Assembly: GCF_017744955.1 (NCBI RefSeq)
Contig: NZ_JAGIAG010000008.1
Location: 1 to 64,000 of the forward strand
Origin: Dokdonella sp.
GTDB lineage: Bacteria; Pseudomonadota; Gammaproteobacteria; Xanthomonadales; Rhodanobacteraceae
Length of the DNA stretch: 64,000 nt
Direction of reading: 5' to 3'
This document shows positions 33,091-42,571 of this stretch, in pieces (position 1 is the stretch's first letter; the number at the start of each line of letters is the position of its first letter). Below the pieces are notes generated by a model. That model saw only the letters and a list, made by a program, of their open reading frames with translations. It ran no database searches and was not told the DNA's origin. Both the position numbers and the translations under genes were made by a program.

Positions 33091-33654
33091 ATGACCGTCA
33101 AATCCACCGCACTCGCCGCCAGCTTCCTCGCCGCGTTCGCGATGCTTTCCGCACCCGCCGAGGCCGCCGACACCGGCGGCTTCTTCGTCAATGGCCGCGT
33201 CGGCCGGTCCGCCGTCGACAAGGGGACACTGGACGACGACGACACCGGCTACGCCGTGAATCTCGGCTACCGCTGGGCCGTCGCCCCGAACGTTTCGATC
33301 GGCATCGAAGGCGGCTACGCCGACCTCGGCGAGTTCTCCGCCAAGGCGCCGCTGGCGAGCACCACGACCCTATCGATCGACGGATGGAACGTCGGCGCGA
33401 CCGGTCACTTCAATCTCGACGAGAACTGGTACCTCGCCGGTCGCCTCGGCCTCTTTCGTGCGAGCAGCGAAATCGACAACCGCTACTTCCGCACCGACGA
33501 CACCAGCAACCAGTGGTACGCCGGCGTCGGTTTCGGCTACGACTTCAGCAACCGCTTCAGCGTCGGCCTGAACTACGACTACTACAAGGCCGACCTGCAC
33601 TCCGCGAAATTCAATCCCGACCTGATCTCGGTCAGCGGCGAATACCGCTTCTGA
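33091..33654 (+). CDS. Outer-membrane beta-barrel protein, copy 2
   Basis: This 187-residue paralogue of the preceding gene has a signal peptide (LAASFLAAFAMLSAPAEA), the same strand pattern, DDTGYAVNLGYRWAVAPNVS, nearly identical WYAGVGFGYDFSNRFSVGLN, and a terminal SVSGEYRF. The second of two adjacent ATGs (33091) has the better Shine-Dalgarno spacing (GGAG, 5 nt). The central loops differ between the copies, as expected for surface-exposed regions. Confidence 0.9.
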   Translation: MTVKSTALAASFLAAFAMLSAPAEAADTGGFFVNGRVGRSAVDKGTLDDDDTGYAVNLGYRWAVAPNVSIGIEGGYADLGEFSAKAPLASTTTLSIDGWNVGATGHFNLDENWYLAGRLGLFRASSEIDNRYFRTDDTSNQWYAGVGFGYDFSNRFSVGLNYDYYKADLHSAKFNPDLISVSGEYRF

Positions 33655-33675
33655 GGCGGACAGTCACGTCACGGC

Positions 33676-34992
33676 TCACCCTTCCCGCGCCATCGTGCGC
33701 TCGTGATCGGGCGGCGGCGGAATCGCGTCGCCCGAATGCCGGGAGACCACCACGGCGGTGGCGAGATCGCCGGTGACGTTGAGCGACGTGCGGCACATGT
33801 CCAGGAAGCGGTCGACACCGAGAATGATGCCGATCGCTTCCGGCGGCAGATTCAGGTAGCCGAGGATCACCGCGATCACCGGCAGCGAGCCGGCGGGCAC
33901 GCCGGCGGTGCCGATCGAACCGACGATGCACAGGCCAACGACCATCAGCTGCTGGCTGATGCTGAGGTCGAGCCCGAAGCACTGCGCGATGAACAGCGTG
34001 GTCAGTCCCTCGAACAGCGCCGTGCCGTGATGATTCGCGCTGGCGCCGATGGTCAGCACGAACCGCGCGATCTGCGGCGGCAGCTTCAGGTTCTGCTCGG
34101 CGACCTTGAGCGTGGTCGGCAAGGTGCCGGTGCTGGACGCGGTCGAGAACGCGAGCAGGATCGCCTCTTCGCTGCCCTTGAAGAACTTGAGCGGACTCAT
34201 GCCGCCGAACGTGCGCACCCACAGCGGCAGCACGACGAACATGTGGATCGCGATCGCCAGGATCACGCACAGCGCGTAGAGGCCGAGCTTCTCCAGGATG
34301 TCGGTGCCGAACCGCGCGGTCAGCGAGAACATCAGCGCCGCGACCGCGTACGGCGTGAGCTTGATGATGAGCTCCATCAGCTTCATCACCAGGTCGAGCA
34401 GGCCCTGCACGGTGGCCTTGAACGCGGCCGTCGCCGGCGTCGGCTTCAGCACCAGCGCGATGCCGAGCATGACGGCGAAGAACATCACGGCGAGGAAATC
34501 GCCGTCGGCCGCGGCCTTGATCGGATTGTCCGGCACCAGTCCGAGGATGATCTTGACGCCGGACAGCGACGGCTTGGTCGCAGTGATCGCCTGCGCATCG
34601 GCCGAATGCGCCGCGAGCAGGGCGTCGCGGGTCGCCTGATCGAAACCGACGCCGGGCTGGATCAGGTTGATGACGACCAGGCCGACCACGATCGCGATAC
34701 TGGTCACCACCACGATGTACAACAACATGCGCAGGCCGACGCGGCCCAGGCTGGCGATGTCGCCGATCTCGGTGATGCCGACGATCAGCGCCGAGAACAT
34801 CAGCGGCAGCACCAGCATCTTCAGGAACTTCAGGAACAGCATGCCGGCCGGATGCGCGATCGTGTCGACGAAGCCGTTGACCACGCTCGCGTCGCCGCCG
34901 TGCCGCGTCCACCAGAACGCCAGCGCGCCGCCGACCGAACCGACGATGAAGCCGATTAGCACGCGCGTGTGCAGGGGGAGACGCGCGCTCAT
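33676..34992 (-). CDS. Dicarboxylate/amino acid:cation symporter (DAACS family)
   Basis: This 438-residue secondary transporter is of the GltP/DctA type. Eight membrane helices and two re-entrant loops are indicated by LKMLVLPLMFSALIVGITEI, the serine-rich loop AFSTASSTGTLPTTLKVAE, and LTIGASANHHGTALFEGLTT, with VDRFLDMCRTSLNVTGDLAT in the substrate/cation site. It moves C4-dicarboxylates or acidic amino acids with cations; which one cannot be told. It is monocistronic. Confidence 0.93.
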   Translation of the reverse strand: MSARLPLHTRVLIGFIVGSVGGALAFWWTRHGGDASVVNGFVDTIAHPAGMLFLKFLKMLVLPLMFSALIVGITEIGDIASLGRVGLRMLLYIVVVTSIAIVVGLVVINLIQPGVGFDQATRDALLAAHSADAQAITATKPSLSGVKIILGLVPDNPIKAAADGDFLAVMFFAVMLGIALVLKPTPATAAFKATVQGLLDLVMKLMELIIKLTPYAVAALMFSLTARFGTDILEKLGLYALCVILAIAIHMFVVLPLWVRTFGGMSPLKFFKGSEEAILLAFSTASSTGTLPTTLKVAEQNLKLPPQIARFVLTIGASANHHGTALFEGLTTLFIAQCFGLDLSISQQLMVVGLCIVGSIGTAGVPAGSLPVIAVILGYLNLPPEAIGIILGVDRFLDMCRTSLNVTGDLATAVVVSRHSGDAIPPPPDHERTMAREG

Positions 34993-35294
34993 GAACGCGC
35001 TCCCGCGCCGGACGTCGAATCGGCAGACCGGTGAAAGGCTGACGCGCGGGAGAGCCGGCAGCGATCGGACATGGAACGTCTCCCCGTCATGGGCATGAGC
35101 AAAGCTCGATGGTACACGAGCATCCGCGCGGCGCTTCTTCGGACCGCGGGATGCTCGATCGGGGACCTGGGAAACCGCGCTTCCGGCACGCTTTCGAGCT
35201 GCCGGAGCCGGGGCGAATCCGCGCGGCGCTGTCTAGCGCGAGCTCGGCGGGCGCAACTTTGCGCCGCCGGCCCGTCGGCGCTTCTCGACGCGCC
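34993..35294. other. 302-bp non-coding region upstream of the symporter
   Basis: No credible gene is seen. It contains an imperfect long hairpin: CGAGCATCCGCG (35117-35128) pairs with CGCGGGATGCTCG (35145-35157) with one bulged base and a 16-nt loop. This may end the Bat operon or lie in the symporter leader. Nothing else is recognisable. Confidence 0.5.
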
Positions 35295-36992
35295 CTACGG
35301 ATGCTCGGGATACAGCGCCGGCAGCGCCGGCTCGGCCGCGCGCCGTGCCCGCGCGTCGGCCCAGACCAGGCCGTTCTTGAACGCCGTCTGCAATCGCGTC
35401 GAGAGCCCTTGCGCCGAAGCGCCGGCGTAGCGCGTGCGCTGCAGATCCGCCAACGCCTCGCGCTGCGCGGCATCGGCGAGCCGCGTCGCCAGCTCGCCGA
35501 GATTGCGCACGTCGGCCCGCTCGCGGCGCGCCCAGGCGATCAACGCGCGCTCGGCGCCGGCGAACTCGCCGAGCGAACACGCGCGAAGGAACGCGGCGCG
35601 CTGCGACGAACCATCGGCGGATGTCGCCGGCGACGCAGCCATCGCCGGCGCCGCGCGCCGACGAGATCGCCACCACAATGCCAAGGTCACCAGCCACAAC
35701 GCGAAGCCGAGAACGGCCAGCGCCTGCCATGGCCGGACGGAACCGGATCGGCTCGGCAGCGCGGAACTCGGCGATGCCGCGGTCGCCGGCGGCGCGGCGC
35801 TCGATGCGGCAGGCGCACTGCCCGTCGAAGGCGCCGGCGGTGTCGCCGCGGCACCTGCGGCCGGCAGCACGTTGACCGTGTGCGTCGGCAATTCCGCGGT
35901 CTCGGCGCGGTTCTGCTCGGTGTTCCACCAGCGCACCTTCAATCCCGGAATCGTCAACGTGCCGGGCCGGTTCGGCACGAAGGCGAACTTGCGCACGCGT
36001 TCGCCGTACAGCCACTCGCCGTCGTCGCGCGTGCGCGTGTCGGTCTTGTCCGGATAGATCTCGGCGCCCGCCGGCGCGCTCAACGCGAGCTCGGGCAATT
36101 GCTCGTAGCCGAGCCCCTGCGCCTGCAGACGGATCGTGCGCGTGACCGGATCGCCGACGCGCACTTCGCCCGGCAATTCGCTCTCGTCCTTCAGCAGCAG
36201 CGAAGCGGCCGGCAGCCAGGCCGAGTCTGCCCATTCAGCCGCCTTCGGCTTCACGTTCAACTGCACCGCGTCGGACCGTGCGCCGACCGCACGGCCGCGA
36301 CTGAAGAAGCCGGTCGGATCGCCGGCGTCGAGCGCATTGCCGCGGAAACTCAGCGGCGGGATCTCGACCGTGCCGCTGCGCTCCGGCGTCAGCGCGTAGT
36401 GACGCTCGACGACGTGATAGCGGCGTGCGCCGATCGTGGCGATGTAGGACTTGTCCTGGCCGAGCCGCTGTACGGAGACGCCGTCGGCCTGCGGCTCGCT
36501 GAGGTTGCCGTCGGTCAGGTCGAAGGCGTAGTACAGCTTCACCGTGTAACGCACCTGCTGCTGCACGTACGGCGCCAGCGGCTCGGCATTGGTCTCGAGG
36601 AACACGTCGTCGCCGGCCTTGCCCTGCGCCTTCGCCTGCTGCGCGAGCACGGTCAACTGCAGCGGCTCGGTCGCCGCCTTGCCGACGGCGAGCGGCGCGA
36701 TCGCGATGCGCCCTTCGTGCTTCGGTTCGAGCCCGACCGCCCACAGGGTTTTCGACTGGCTGACGCCATTGACGATGCTGATCTGCTGGCTCGACTGCGT
36801 GCCGAGCAGATTGAAATCCTGCTTCAGCACGGAGAAATCCGGTTGCGCGCCGACGCCGGCCTGCGCCTCGACGTTCAACGTGACCGTTTCGCCGAGCTGC
36901 ACGGTGTCGCGATCGAGCCAGGCGCGCACCGCCGGTGCGTCCGCCCAGACGTTCATCGAAACGAGCAGCCACGTCGCCAGGAGCAGTGTCAT
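35295..36992 (-). CDS. batD: BatD-family protein (aerotolerance/oxygen tolerance)
   Basis: This 565-residue protein has a signal peptide (MTLLLATWLLVSMNVWADA), a long periplasmic part of Ig-like beta domains (about 20-400, for example LGETVTLNVEAQAGVGAQPD), a Pro/Ala/Ser linker, a membrane helix (LAVLGFALWLVTLALWW, about 440-456) and a cytoplasmic helical tail. It is the last gene of the MoxR/Bat operon, 5 bp after the VWA-TPR gene. Bat proteins are linked to stress tolerance and envelope function; the mechanism is not established. ATG 36992 opens the signal peptide. Confidence 0.88.
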   Translation of the reverse strand: MTLLLATWLLVSMNVWADAPAVRAWLDRDTVQLGETVTLNVEAQAGVGAQPDFSVLKQDFNLLGTQSSQQISIVNGVSQSKTLWAVGLEPKHEGRIAIAPLAVGKAATEPLQLTVLAQQAKAQGKAGDDVFLETNAEPLAPYVQQQVRYTVKLYYAFDLTDGNLSEPQADGVSVQRLGQDKSYIATIGARRYHVVERHYALTPERSGTVEIPPLSFRGNALDAGDPTGFFSRGRAVGARSDAVQLNVKPKAAEWADSAWLPAASLLLKDESELPGEVRVGDPVTRTIRLQAQGLGYEQLPELALSAPAGAEIYPDKTDTRTRDDGEWLYGERVRKFAFVPNRPGTLTIPGLKVRWWNTEQNRAETAELPTHTVNVLPAAGAAATPPAPSTGSAPAASSAAPPATAASPSSALPSRSGSVRPWQALAVLGFALWLVTLALWWRSRRRAAPAMAASPATSADGSSQRAAFLRACSLGEFAGAERALIAWARRERADVRNLGELATRLADAAQREALADLQRTRYAGASAQGLSTRLQTAFKNGLVWADARARRAAEPALPALYPEHP

Positions 36993-36997
36993 CCGTC

Positions 36998-38920
36998 TCA
37001 CGGTTCGTCTCCTCCGCGTTGCTGGCGGCGCTGGTATTCGAGCTGGAACTTGCGTCGCAGCAGGCCGCCCGGGTCGTCCGGCACGCGCTGCAGCCAATGC
37101 TCGAGCGCCTGCTTCTTCTCGCGCGTGGCGTCGTCTTCCTCCGCGATGCCGCGCTGCGGCTGCGCGTTTTCGTCGCCCTTCTTCGAATCGTCGGCGAGCG
37201 CCTGATCGATCTGCTTCGACAAGGCTTTCTGCTGCTCGGCATCGGGCTTCTGCGCCTGCTCCTGCTGCGCGCCTTGCTTGCGCTCCTCGTCGCCCTCGCC
37301 GGGTTTGGGTTGTTGCGACTGGTCGCCCTGGTCCTGCTTCGATTCGTCCCCTTGTTGCGACTGGTCTTCGGACGAGGGCTTCTGATCGCCTTGCTTCTGC
37401 GAATCCTGCTGCGACTCGTCGCCCTGCCCGCCCTGCTGGCTGTTCTGGTCTTGCGGGCTCTGCTGCGGATTCTGCTTGCCGTCCTGCGGCGACTGCTTGG
37501 AATCCTTGCCGGAATCGTTCTGCGACGAGGAGTCGTTCTGATCCTGTTGCTGCTTCTGCTTGATGAATTCCTCGACGGCCTGCCGGTTCGCCTTCGCATC
37601 AGCCATGTCCGGCGCGGTCGCGAGCGCCCGGTCGTAGGCCGCGATCGCCTCGTCGTAGCGACCGAGCTTGGCCAACGCGTTGCCCTGGTTGTAGGCCGCG
37701 TCGGCCCCGTGCGTCTGCTCGTAGTCGCGCAGCGCCGATTCGTAGTCGCCGGCGCGATAGGCCGCGCTGCCGCGCCATTCCGGAGTGCGCGCGAGATCGA
37801 CGGCGCGCTTCGCATCGCCCTGCTCGAGCGCGCGCGCGGCCTGCTGGTCCGGCCGTTGCCACAGATCGGTGAGCGACGCCGCCCGCACTGCCGGCGACGG
37901 CGCAGCGACGGTCAGCACCAGCAGCATCAGCCAGCCGCGACGGAAACCGAGCAGCGCCAGCGGCAGCAAGGCGAGCAGCAGCCACGGACCGCGGTCGAGC
38001 CAACGCGAACTCTCCGCCTTGTGTCCGCTGGCGTCCGAGTCCGCCGGCGCATCGATCCGATCGGGCAACAAAGCGTCGAGATCGTGCGCATCCGCGCTGA
38101 GCTGCGCGTAACGCCCGCCGCCGGCATCGGCGACGGCGCGCAAAGCCGCCTCGTCGAGCTTGGCGACGACCATGTTGCCGCCGTCGTCCTTGAGGAAATC
38201 GCCCTGCGGCAGCGGCACCGGCGCGCCGGCGGTACTGCCGATGCCGAGCACGGAGACGGTGACGCCTTTCTCGCGCGCCTTGCGCGCCGCGGCGACGGCG
38301 CCGGAACCGACACTGTCGGCGAGCAGCAGGATCTCGCCGCGATGCAGGCCGGCCTGCGTGATCAGATCCACGCCCTCCTGGATCGCGCGCGCGGTGTCGT
38401 TGCCGAGCGCAGGCATCGTGCTCGGATCGAGCGCGTCGATCAGGTTGCGCACGGTACCGACGTCGTCGGTCAACGGCGCGGCGACGAACGCGTCGCCGGC
38501 GTAGCCGACCAGGGCGGTCTGATAGTCGCGGCTGCGCGTGAGGATGTCTTCGAGCTTGTAACGCGCGCGCGCCAGCCGGTTCGGCTTGTCGTCCTGCGCA
38601 TACATCGTCGGGCTGAGTTCGAGCGCGAGCACGCGCGCGGCCTGGTTGTGGTACAGCGGCATTGGCTCGCGTTCCCAGGCCGGGCCGGCCAACGCGAGAC
38701 AGGCCAGCGTCCACAGCGACGCCGCGAGCACGAGGCCGCTGCGGCCCGGTCCGCCGTCGATGCGTTCGAGCAGATGCGGCAGCAGATGCGCGTCGACCGC
38801 GGCACGCCATGCTCCGGCCTCGCTGCGCGCGGTGCGCCAGGCCAACCAGAACAACGGCAGCGCCAGCAGCAGGAGCAGCGCGAGCGGACGCAGGAAATGG
38901 AATTCGGCGAACGCGCTCAT
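36998..38920 (-). CDS. VWA-TPR protein (BatB/BatC fusion)
   Basis: This 640-residue protein has two N-terminal membrane helices, a von Willebrand A domain (about 90-290), a further membrane segment near 320-340, and TPR repeats (about 385-450: YRAGDYESALRDYEQTHGAD, YNQGNALAKLGRYDEAIAAY). A Gln/Asp/Ser-rich low-complexity region follows (about 460-590). It combines BatB and BatC, which are separate in some bacteria. The metal-site motif DxSxS is replaced by ELSPT, so metal-dependent ligand binding may be altered. Its start overlaps the batA stop by 4 nt. Confidence 0.9.
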   Translation of the reverse strand: MSAFAEFHFLRPLALLLLLALPLFWLAWRTARSEAGAWRAAVDAHLLPHLLERIDGGPGRSGLVLAASLWTLACLALAGPAWEREPMPLYHNQAARVLALELSPTMYAQDDKPNRLARARYKLEDILTRSRDYQTALVGYAGDAFVAAPLTDDVGTVRNLIDALDPSTMPALGNDTARAIQEGVDLITQAGLHRGEILLLADSVGSGAVAAARKAREKGVTVSVLGIGSTAGAPVPLPQGDFLKDDGGNMVVAKLDEAALRAVADAGGGRYAQLSADAHDLDALLPDRIDAPADSDASGHKAESSRWLDRGPWLLLALLPLALLGFRRGWLMLLVLTVAAPSPAVRAASLTDLWQRPDQQAARALEQGDAKRAVDLARTPEWRGSAAYRAGDYESALRDYEQTHGADAAYNQGNALAKLGRYDEAIAAYDRALATAPDMADAKANRQAVEEFIKQKQQQDQNDSSSQNDSGKDSKQSPQDGKQNPQQSPQDQNSQQGGQGDESQQDSQKQGDQKPSSEDQSQQGDESKQDQGDQSQQPKPGEGDEERKQGAQQEQAQKPDAEQQKALSKQIDQALADDSKKGDENAQPQRGIAEEDDATREKKQALEHWLQRVPDDPGGLLRRKFQLEYQRRQQRGGDEP

Positions 38921-39921
38921 ACCGAAGCCGCTCCGCGCAGGACGCGCGCACGCCAGGCCGGCAACAGGAACGCGAACGCGCCGAATGCCAGCGCACCGCC
39001 GAGCGGCATCCAGTACAGCTCGTCGACCGGACGCAGGCTCTGCTTGACGTCCGCCGAGGGTTCGAGCTTGTCGATCGTACGGTAGATGTCGGCCAGTTCC
39101 TCGCTGTTGCGCGCGCGGAAGTAGCGGCCCCCGGTCTGCTCAGCCATCGCGGTCAGCATCTTCTCGTCGAGATCGGCGGAAGGATTGACGACACGGCTGC
39201 CGAACATGCTGCTGACCCGCATCGAGTCGGCGCCGATGCCGATCGTGTAGATGCGCACCTGGTTCGCTTCGGCGAGTTCGGTCGCCTTCTTCGGATCGAG
39301 CTCGCCGGCGGTGTTGACGCCATCAGTCAGCAGCACCACCACGCGCTGCGGCTGCGGCCGCTCGCGCAGGCGCTTGACCGCGAGGCCGATCGCGTCGCCG
39401 ATCGCCGTCTCGCGCCCGGCGAGGCCGATCGCCGACTCCATCAGCTGGGTGCCGACGGTTTTCAGGTCGAAGGTCAGCGGCACCATCAGATAGGCACGCG
39501 AACCGAACAGGATCAAGCCGACCCGGTCGCCTTCGCGTCGCTGCACGAAGTCCGAGGCGATCGCCTGGATCGCGGAAAAGCGCGGCACCGGCGCACCGCC
39601 GAGCTGCATGTCCTCGATGCTCATGCTGCCCGAGGTGTCGACCGCGAGCAGCAGGTCGCGGCCCGAGCGCGGCACGTCCTCCGGCGCGCCGAGCCATTGC
39701 GGCCGCGCCGCCGCGAACACCAGCAGCGCCCAGGCGAGCAGCGCGAACCAGCGGCGCGCGTGCGGTACTCGCGAGCCCTCGGCCTGCTGCGGCAGCGCAA
39801 GACCGAGGTGCGGCAGATGCAGGGCCGCGCTGATCAGACTGCGCGCGCGCGGCAGCAACATCGCGGCGACGAACGGCAGCGGCAGCAGCGCGAACAGCCA
39901 GGGCCAGGCGAGTTCAAGCAC
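38917..39921 (-). CDS. batA: BatA-type VWA membrane protein
   Basis: This 334-residue protein has two N-terminal membrane helices (about 5-22 and 58-75), a von Willebrand A domain with an intact metal site (LLAVDTSGSMS, later TFDL and LLTDGVNTAG), and a C-terminal membrane helix (PLGGALAFGAFAFLLPAW). It probably assembles with the downstream VWA-TPR protein in the inner membrane. The start is GTG 39921, overlapping the DUF4381 gene by 8 nt. Confidence 0.92.
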   Translation of the reverse strand: MLELAWPWLFALLPLPFVAAMLLPRARSLISAALHLPHLGLALPQQAEGSRVPHARRWFALLAWALLVFAAARPQWLGAPEDVPRSGRDLLLAVDTSGSMSIEDMQLGGAPVPRFSAIQAIASDFVQRREGDRVGLILFGSRAYLMVPLTFDLKTVGTQLMESAIGLAGRETAIGDAIGLAVKRLRERPQPQRVVVLLTDGVNTAGELDPKKATELAEANQVRIYTIGIGADSMRVSSMFGSRVVNPSADLDEKMLTAMAEQTGGRYFRARNSEELADIYRTIDKLEPSADVKQSLRPVDELYWMPLGGALAFGAFAFLLPAWRARVLRGAASV

Positions 39922-40429
39922 GCGCGGGCCTCCGCGGCAGCGCGTGCGCGAGCCAGTCGCGCGCGAGATCGAGCAAGGCGCGCGCGTCGAGCGCGGCGGT
40001 GGCCGGATCGTCCGCGCGCCGATACGGCGCGTCGATCAGCGCACGTCCGGCACCGCGCTGGAACGGCGCCTGTGCGGCCCGTTCCGGCGGCAGACGCTGG
40101 TCGAGAAAACCGAGCCATGCTTCGTCGCGCAGCGCGACCGCATGCGGTTCGATCAGGCGCGAGGCGCGACGCAGCAGTTGCGAAACTTCGCTGGCGAGCC
40201 GCACCGGATCGGGTAGCGTCGCATGCGTCATCGCGATGCGCTCGAGCTCGGCCTGCACTTGTCGGCGCCAGCGGCGCTCGCGCGCGCGACGCAACATCCA
40301 ACGTACGAGCAAGAAGGCCAATGCGCAGACGACCAAGGCGAGCAGCCACCAGCCCGGCGCCGGCGGCCACCACGACGGCGCCGGCGGCAGGTGAATGTCG
40401 CGCAGATCGGGGCCGGCGGCGGGGTTCAT
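39914..40429 (-). CDS. DUF4381 family membrane protein of the MoxR/Bat operon
   Basis: This 171-residue protein begins LRDIHLPPAPSWWPPAPGWW, the typical DUF4381 start, followed by one membrane helix (LLALVVCALAFLLVRWML) and a basic cytoplasmic helical part. The family always accompanies DUF58 and Bat VWA genes; its function is unknown. ATG 40429 overlaps the DUF58 stop by 4 nt. Confidence 0.88.
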   Translation of the reverse strand: MNPAAGPDLRDIHLPPAPSWWPPAPGWWLLALVVCALAFLLVRWMLRRARERRWRRQVQAELERIAMTHATLPDPVRLASEVSQLLRRASRLIEPHAVALRDEAWLGFLDQRLPPERAAQAPFQRGAGRALIDAPYRRADDPATAALDARALLDLARDWLAHALPRRPARA

Positions 40430-41361
40430 GCGACCACCGGGGAATGCAGGCTGCGCGCGAGCAGCGGGCCGAGCGCGCGACGCAGGTCGGCATGGCCGTC
40501 GAGTTCGAGCACGCGCACGCCGACCTTCGTGCTCAGGGTGCGCAGTTGTTCGCGCGAAGCGGCGAAGCGTTCGGTCCAGGTATTGCGCACCTGCGCGTCG
40601 GTGAAATCGACGATGCGCTTGGCGGAGCCCAGATGCAGCGCGTAGCGACCCGGCGGCGGCGCGTGGAGTTCCAGCGCATCGCGCAGTACGACGACCGCGA
40701 TGTCGTGACGACCGGCCAGCTGCGACATCAGTTGCGCGGCTTCCGCGTCGGTGCTGAAGCCGTCGGTCAGCAGGACCAGCCGCATGCCCGGTCGCAGCAG
40801 GCGGCGCACGCGCGACAGCGCGCGCGACAACGGCTCCTGCGTCGCGGAGTCGGCGGCCGCGTCCCAGTCGCGAATCGCGCGCAGCACACGCAGCACGCCG
40901 CGCCGTCCTCCAGCCGGCTTGACCTCGCCGTCGACGCCACCGCCGAAGCCGAGCGCGCCGACGCGGTCGCCTCCGGCCGAGGCCATCCAGGCGAGCAGCG
41001 CGGCAGCGCGCGCGGCCTGCACGCTCTTGAAACGGACACGCGTACCGAAGCGCATGCCGGGATTGAGGTCGAGCGCCAGCAGCAGGCCCTGCTCGCGCTC
41101 CTCCTCGAACAGTTTGGTATGCGGCTTGCCGCTGCGCGCGGTGACCCGCCAATCCATGTGACGGATCTCGTCGCCGGGCTGGTAGACGCGCGATTCGCGG
41201 AAATCGACGCCGCGGCCGCGCCAGCGCGAGGTATTGCCTCCGGCGCGCAGGGCCGGGCTACGCCGACTGCGCGCGAGACTGGCGCCGTGCGCGAGCGCGG
41301 CGAGCGAGATCAGCTCGTCGAGCGCGACGCGGGTGCCGTTGTTGTTGACGGAGGAAGCCAT
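40426..41361 (-). CDS. DUF58 protein of the MoxR/Bat operon
   Basis: This 311-residue cytosolic protein has the DUF58 signature VDFRESRVYQPGDEIRHMDW, followed by RVTARSGKPHTKLFEEEREQ and a VWA-like fold in the second half (MRLVLLTDGFSTDAEAAQLM). DUF58 proteins act with MoxR ATPases as presumed chaperone partners. The gene lies 99 bp after moxR and overlaps the DUF4381 gene. Confidence 0.92.
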   Translation of the reverse strand: MASSVNNNGTRVALDELISLAALAHGASLARSRRSPALRAGGNTSRWRGRGVDFRESRVYQPGDEIRHMDWRVTARSGKPHTKLFEEEREQGLLLALDLNPGMRFGTRVRFKSVQAARAAALLAWMASAGGDRVGALGFGGGVDGEVKPAGGRRGVLRVLRAIRDWDAAADSATQEPLSRALSRVRRLLRPGMRLVLLTDGFSTDAEAAQLMSQLAGRHDIAVVVLRDALELHAPPPGRYALHLGSAKRIVDFTDAQVRNTWTERFAASREQLRTLSTKVGVRVLELDGHADLRRALGPLLARSLHSPVVA

Positions 41362-41460
41362 CGAACGTCTTCAGTCCATGATCCGAGAATCGGTATTCAC
41401 CACGAATGCGCAATCCATCGACCGCTCCGCTGCGAATCCCGACGCCCGGCCGCGACCCGA

Positions 41461-42447
41461 TTAGGGCAGCGGCACGCGTTCGAGCAGCAGCGCAACGATC
41501 TTGTCCGCGCTGACGCCCTCGGCCTCGGCCTCGTAGCTGAGCAGCACGCGGTGGCGCAGCACGTCGGGGGCGATGGCGTGCACGTCCTCCGGCGTCACGA
41601 AATCGCGCCCGGCGAGCCAGGCGTGCGCCCGCGCACAGCGATCCAGCGCGATGGTCGCCCGCGGACTCGCGCCGAAGGCGACGTACCGGGCGAGCTCGGC
41701 GCCGTACGCGGACGGGTCGCGCGTCGCCAGCACCAGCTGCACCAGGTACTCCTCCAGCGGCGGCGCCAGGTGCAGGCCGAGCACTTCGCTGCGCGCGGCG
41801 AACACCTGTTGCTGAGACAACAGACGCAGCGGGGCCGGCGGAGCGGTCAGCGCTTCGCGCGCGCGTTCGCGGGCGAGCTTGAGGATCGCCGCTTCCGCGG
41901 CGGCCTTCGGGTAGTCGACGCGCACGTGCAGCAGGAAACGGTCGAGCTGCGCTTCGGGCAGCGGATAGGTGCCTTCCTGCTCGATCGGGTTCTGCGTCGC
42001 CATCACCAGGAACAGCTTCGGCAGCGCGTAGGTGTCGCGGCCGACCGTGACCTGGCGTTCGCCCATCGCCTCGAGCAGGGCCGACTGCACCTTGGCCGGA
42101 GCGCGATTGACTTCGTCGGCGAGGATCAGGTTGTGGAAGATCGGTCCGCGTTGGAATTCGAACGCGGTCGTCTGCGGGCGATAGATTTCGGTGCCGGTGA
42201 GGTCGGCCGGCAACAGGTCGGGGGTGAACTGGACGCGGTGGAAATCGGCTTCGATGCGCGCCGCAAGTTCCTTGATGGCGGTGGTCTTGGCCAGACCCGG
42301 CGCCCCCTCGACCAGCAGATGGCCGTCGGCGAGCAGGGCGATCAGCAGGCGGTCGATCAGGGCTTCCTGGCCAATGATGCATTGACCGAGTTCGTTGCGC
42401 AGCGCGATGAAGGCGGCCGAAGCCGTCGCAGGTGTAGGCATGTCCAT
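41461..42447 (-). CDS. MoxR-family AAA+ ATPase
   Basis: This 328-residue ATPase has Walker A LLVEGAPGLAKTTAIKELA (Lys near 54), Walker B LILADEVNRAPAKVQSALLE, sensor ATQNPIEQEGTYPLPEAQLD and arginine finger RFLLHVRVDYP. MoxR ATPases act as chaperones for VWA proteins, and the five genes that follow include two. It heads the operon. The start is ATG 42447; another Met lies two codons on. Confidence 0.96.
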   Translation of the reverse strand: MDMPTPATASAAFIALRNELGQCIIGQEALIDRLLIALLADGHLLVEGAPGLAKTTAIKELAARIEADFHRVQFTPDLLPADLTGTEIYRPQTTAFEFQRGPIFHNLILADEVNRAPAKVQSALLEAMGERQVTVGRDTYALPKLFLVMATQNPIEQEGTYPLPEAQLDRFLLHVRVDYPKAAAEAAILKLARERAREALTAPPAPLRLLSQQQVFAARSEVLGLHLAPPLEEYLVQLVLATRDPSAYGAELARYVAFGASPRATIALDRCARAHAWLAGRDFVTPEDVHAIAPDVLRHRVLLSYEAEAEGVSADKIVALLLERVPLP

Positions 42448-42571
42448 GGAGATCGTGGCGTTCCGCTAATGATCGCACGCCGAGGTGCGCGCCTTGGGAC
42501 CGTGACGCAGGCGATAAGTTGCGCGCCCGTGTGCATCGACCGGGCCGGCGTACGGAATTGCCGACCAGCCC

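Noticed and set aside
37200-37560. Tandem repeat or microsatellite in the VWA-TPR gene
   Set aside because: It is an irregular Gln/Asp/Ser-rich coding stretch without a fixed DNA unit, so it was treated as protein low complexity.
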